Shown piece by piece: positions 7,441 to 9,108 of a stretch of DNA of 9,108 nt. The stretch is from Euryarchaeota archaeon UBA128 (lineage in GTDB: Archaea; Thermoplasmatota; Poseidoniia; Poseidoniales; Poseidoniaceae). The notes below the pieces were generated by a model. That model did not search any database and had not been told where the DNA came from. It was given only the letters and a program-made list of their open reading frames with translations. Location of the stretch: the NCBI GenBank assembly GCA_002496955.1, contig DALZ01000110.1, forward strand, positions 10,874 to 19,981, in the 5' to 3' direction. Each line of letters opens with the position of its first letter. The stretch's first letter is position 1. The position numbers and the translations under genes were made by a program.

Positions 7441-7658
7441 TTTTGCTCTTCAATATCAGATAGCGCAACCATCAAGTCATCAACCGTGTCTCTGAGCGAT
7501 TGGATTGAACTATCTTCGACAATAATTACTAGTTTTGCCTCTGAACCTGTTTCAATGAGGTTTGCCGAACAACCCGGTCGGGATGCTGCGGCCAGTAGTA
7601 TCGTACCAAGCGTTGCTGCGCCGGTCCACTCTACAGTAGCGCGATACGATTCGACCAT
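7434..7658 (-). CDS. Pcc1-like subunit of the KEOPS tRNA t6A-modification complex
   Basis: This 74-residue protein has the Pcc1 (CTAG/Pcc1) pattern: strand 1 (YRATVEW, 5-11), helix 1 (AATLGTILLAAASRPGC, 14-30), strand 2 (SANLIETG, 31-38), strand 3 (EAKLVIIVED, 40-49), then helix 2 (SIQSLRDTVDDLMVALSDIE, 51-70) with the family's S-L-R-x-T-V-(N/D) start. Pcc1 dimerises and supports Kae1, the enzyme that puts threonylcarbamoyl on A37 of ANN-decoding tRNAs. The size fits archaeal Pcc1 (roughly 75-90 residues). I chose the ATG at 7658 because it lies just before strand 1. The frame stays open back to 7901, but that part overlaps hflX antisense and has no family-like sequence. No Shine-Dalgarno site is visible. 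It is convergent with the exonuclease gene and divergent from hflX. Assignment is from the fold pattern; no other KEOPS gene is in the window. Confidence 0.7.
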   Translation of the reverse strand: MVESYRATVEWTGAATLGTILLAAASRPGCSANLIETGSEAKLVIIVEDSSIQSLRDTVDDLMVALSDIEEQNQ

Positions 7659-7676
7659 AGACAGTCCAAGGGGTGG

Positions 7677-7686
7677 GCTGATATGA
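7677..7686. promoter_or_regulatory. Possible shared TATA-like element between the Pcc1-like gene and hflX
   Basis: Only 48 bases separate the two divergent start codons. The most AT-rich core between them, ATAT at 7681-7684 inside the near-palindrome TGATATGA, lies 23-26 bases from both starts. That is the distance expected of an archaeal TATA box for leaderless transcripts in each direction. The match to consensus is weak. Confidence 0.25.
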
Positions 7687-7706
7687 GGATGACTCTTGGA
7701 TAAACC

Positions 7707-9083
7707 ATGGCGAAGCAAGAGCCCAATTTCGAGGTAATTGCAGGTGCTGCGGGTGTCGCCATTGGAGAAGGGCGTACCAATCACGAAGGCCGCCGGGCGT
7801 TGCTGTTGATTCGTGGACAAGAGGATAGTTCTGAGTTTGAAAGTCTGGTAAAGACCATGGGCATAACGATTGTTGAGGTGATTTATCAACCTGGTAACCA
7901 AGACCCTAAAAGTTTCTTTGGCAAAGGTAGATTACAAGATATTGCTGACGAATTGCGTTTACGGGTTGCCAATCATCCATGGCAAGGGATTGACTTAGTA
8001 CTCATTCATACGAATGCTACGCCAAGACAGTTGGTCTCTGTCAGCGATGTAACCAATGTAGAGGTGTGGGATAGAGTTCGTCTTTTGTTATCATTATTTA
8101 CTGCTCATGCAAACTCATTAGAAGCTCGAACGCAGGTCCGTATCGCTCGTCTACAATCAGATAGAACGGTATTGAGAGAATTGGCTAATCAGACAACGAC
8201 CGGCGAAAGAGCAGGTTATGGTGGCGGCGGTGTAACAGCACTACAGTCAGTAATCACCAACATAAATCGTGAATTATCTTCTCTTAGGAAACGGCAGACC
8301 AAGCACTCTAAGGCCCAAGCAGAGCGCCGTCGTCAACGAACAAGAAGTGGCGCAGTTACCGTTGGTATTGCTGGTTACACCAATGCAGGCAAGTCTAGTT
8401 TTTTTCTCAAAATGTCAGGTAAGGAAGTATTGGTTGAAGATAAGTTGTTTTCGACACTAGAAACAACCGTAGGTAGATTAGCAGTCAGTCCAAGAATACT
8501 ACTTGCCGATACAATTGGCTTCATTGATAATCTACCAAATGCGACACTAGATGCGTTCAGAGCCACTCTTTCGGAAGCACTAGAGTGTGATATGCTGATG
8601 TTGTTAGTTGATGGAACAGATACAATCTCAGAACTGAAGCGCAAGGTTGCAGCTACGCAAAGAGAAATCAACACTAGATATTTTGGTGAAACCTCGATTG
8701 AGAATTTTACCGAGCGCAAGGTTATGTGTGTATTAACTAAAATTGAAGATATAACCGAGGAAGAACTAGAAGAAAAAAAATCGATCATACGAAGTTATGG
8801 CTATTCCACGCCGTTAGCGATCTCAGTGCATCAAAACATCGGCTTGGATGAGTTGCAAGATGCTATGCTAGAGCAGCTATTTGGTAATCCGGCAACAATA
8901 AATATCGTAAACAGCCCAACTGGGAGAAATGTCGAAGGTTATCTTGCGGATGTCTATGATGCAGGAATGGTCATCAACAAGGATGCGCAACCAAACGGCG
9001 ACGTAGAGGTCGATGTTTGGATTAGCCAGCAGTCACTAGCAAGATTACTCAGTAATTCATTGGGGCGCATTGAAGTCAAGTAG
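7707..9083 (+). CDS. hflX: HflX-type ribosome-associated GTPase
   Basis: The 458-residue protein has the HflX order. The N-terminal domain (about 29-119) contains DPKSFFGKGRLQDIADELR, and DLVLIHTNATPRQ follows. A helical linker (about 120-210) has WDRVRLLLSLFTAHANSLEARTQVR in split view at 121-145 and a basic coiled coil at 186-213. The G domain (217-393) has G1 GYTNAGKSS (223-231), G2 TLETT (250-254), G3 DTIGF (268-272), G4 TKIE (344-347) and G5 near ISV (372-374). A small C-terminal domain follows. HflX binds the large ribosomal subunit and splits or rescues stalled ribosomes in bacteria; the archaeal role is less clear. Two motifs diverge: G4 is TKIE instead of NKxD, and the linker has GYGGGGVTALQS where most HflX proteins have GPGETxLExD. 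The ATG at 7707 is the natural start, 22 residues before the first strand; no good Shine-Dalgarno site precedes it. Confidence 0.9.
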   Translation: MAKQEPNFEVIAGAAGVAIGEGRTNHEGRRALLLIRGQEDSSEFESLVKTMGITIVEVIYQPGNQDPKSFFGKGRLQDIADELRLRVANHPWQGIDLVLIHTNATPRQLVSVSDVTNVEVWDRVRLLLSLFTAHANSLEARTQVRIARLQSDRTVLRELANQTTTGERAGYGGGGVTALQSVITNINRELSSLRKRQTKHSKAQAERRRQRTRSGAVTVGIAGYTNAGKSSFFLKMSGKEVLVEDKLFSTLETTVGRLAVSPRILLADTIGFIDNLPNATLDAFRATLSEALECDMLMLLVDGTDTISELKRKVAATQREINTRYFGETSIENFTERKVMCVLTKIEDITEEELEEKKSIIRSYGYSTPLAISVHQNIGLDELQDAMLEQLFGNPATINIVNSPTGRNVEGYLADVYDAGMVINKDAQPNGDVEVDVWISQQSLARLLSNSLGRIEVK

Positions 9084-9086
9084 GAA

Positions 9087-9103
9087 GAAGTTCTCGCAAC
9101 TTC
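9087..9103. repeat. Inverted repeat just after hflX
   Basis: GAAGTT and AACTTC are a perfect 6-base inverted repeat around a 5-base loop, starting three bases after the hflX stop codon. No T-run follows within the window, so it is not a classical terminator. It could be a 3' end structure or lie in front of the next gene. Confidence 0.35.
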
Positions 9104-9108
9104 ATGGG

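Noticed and set aside
7486..7686. + strand 66-residue frame between the exonuclease gene and hflX
   Set aside because: It is antisense to the Pcc1-like gene, resembles no known protein, and its composition looks like a shadow of that gene.
7659..7901. Extension of the - strand Pcc1-like frame to a 155-residue protein
   Set aside because: This part lies antisense to the start of hflX, shows no family-like sequence, and would place an unusual domain before a Pcc1 fold that is complete on its own from the ATG at 7658.
8375..8788. - strand 137-residue serine-rich frame
   Set aside because: It is antisense to the hflX G domain, and its composition reflects the complement of that coding sequence.
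9104..9108. ATG at the window edge as the start of a next gene
   Set aside because: Only five bases remain, so nothing can be judged.

Overview
The window looks like a piece of chromosome from a planktonic marine archaeon, most likely Marine Group II (Candidatus Poseidoniales) or a close relative in the Thermoplasmatota. Four things suggest this. There is a KEOPS Pcc1-type subunit. There is a large surface protein with calcium-binding thrombospondin type 3 repeats, one C-terminal membrane helix and a short aromatic tail of a style I associate with this group. The spacing is very compact, and several starts lack a ribosome binding site in a way that fits archaeal leaderless transcripts. Base composition looks moderate (low to mid 40s % GC by eye). 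The assignment is an inference and was not checked by search.

Layout. Positions 1-2673 hold the 3' part of a surface protein gene whose start lies before the window. A 12-helix RND/MMPL-type membrane protein follows (2694-4874), then a LURP-one/tubby-like protein (4912-5475), an FAD-dependent amine-oxidase-fold oxidoreductase (5526-6623) and an exonuclease III family AP endonuclease (6661-7440), all on the + strand with gaps of 20-50 bases. On the - strand, a small gene for a Pcc1-like KEOPS subunit (7434-7658) overlaps the end of the exonuclease gene by 7 bases. It is transcribed divergently from hflX (7707-9083), with only 48 bases between the two starts. No stretch over about 50 bases lacks a gene. 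I see no tRNA, rRNA, CRISPR array, insertion sequence or attachment site.

How the genes may work together. The first four genes share an envelope or membrane flavour: a surface adhesin-like protein, a lipid-type RND transporter, a member of the scramblase/tubby fold superfamily, and an oxidoreductase of the class that often acts on isoprenoid or carotenoid lipids. They could form a membrane-maintenance neighbourhood, but this rests on adjacency and family resemblance only. The last three genes are housekeeping functions: DNA repair, tRNA t6A modification and ribosome-associated GTPase. I do not see a clearly new defence or mobile system. The points most worth checking are the easily missed Pcc1 gene, the divergent motifs in HflX, the conserved-looking tail of the surface protein, and the envelope gene neighbourhood.
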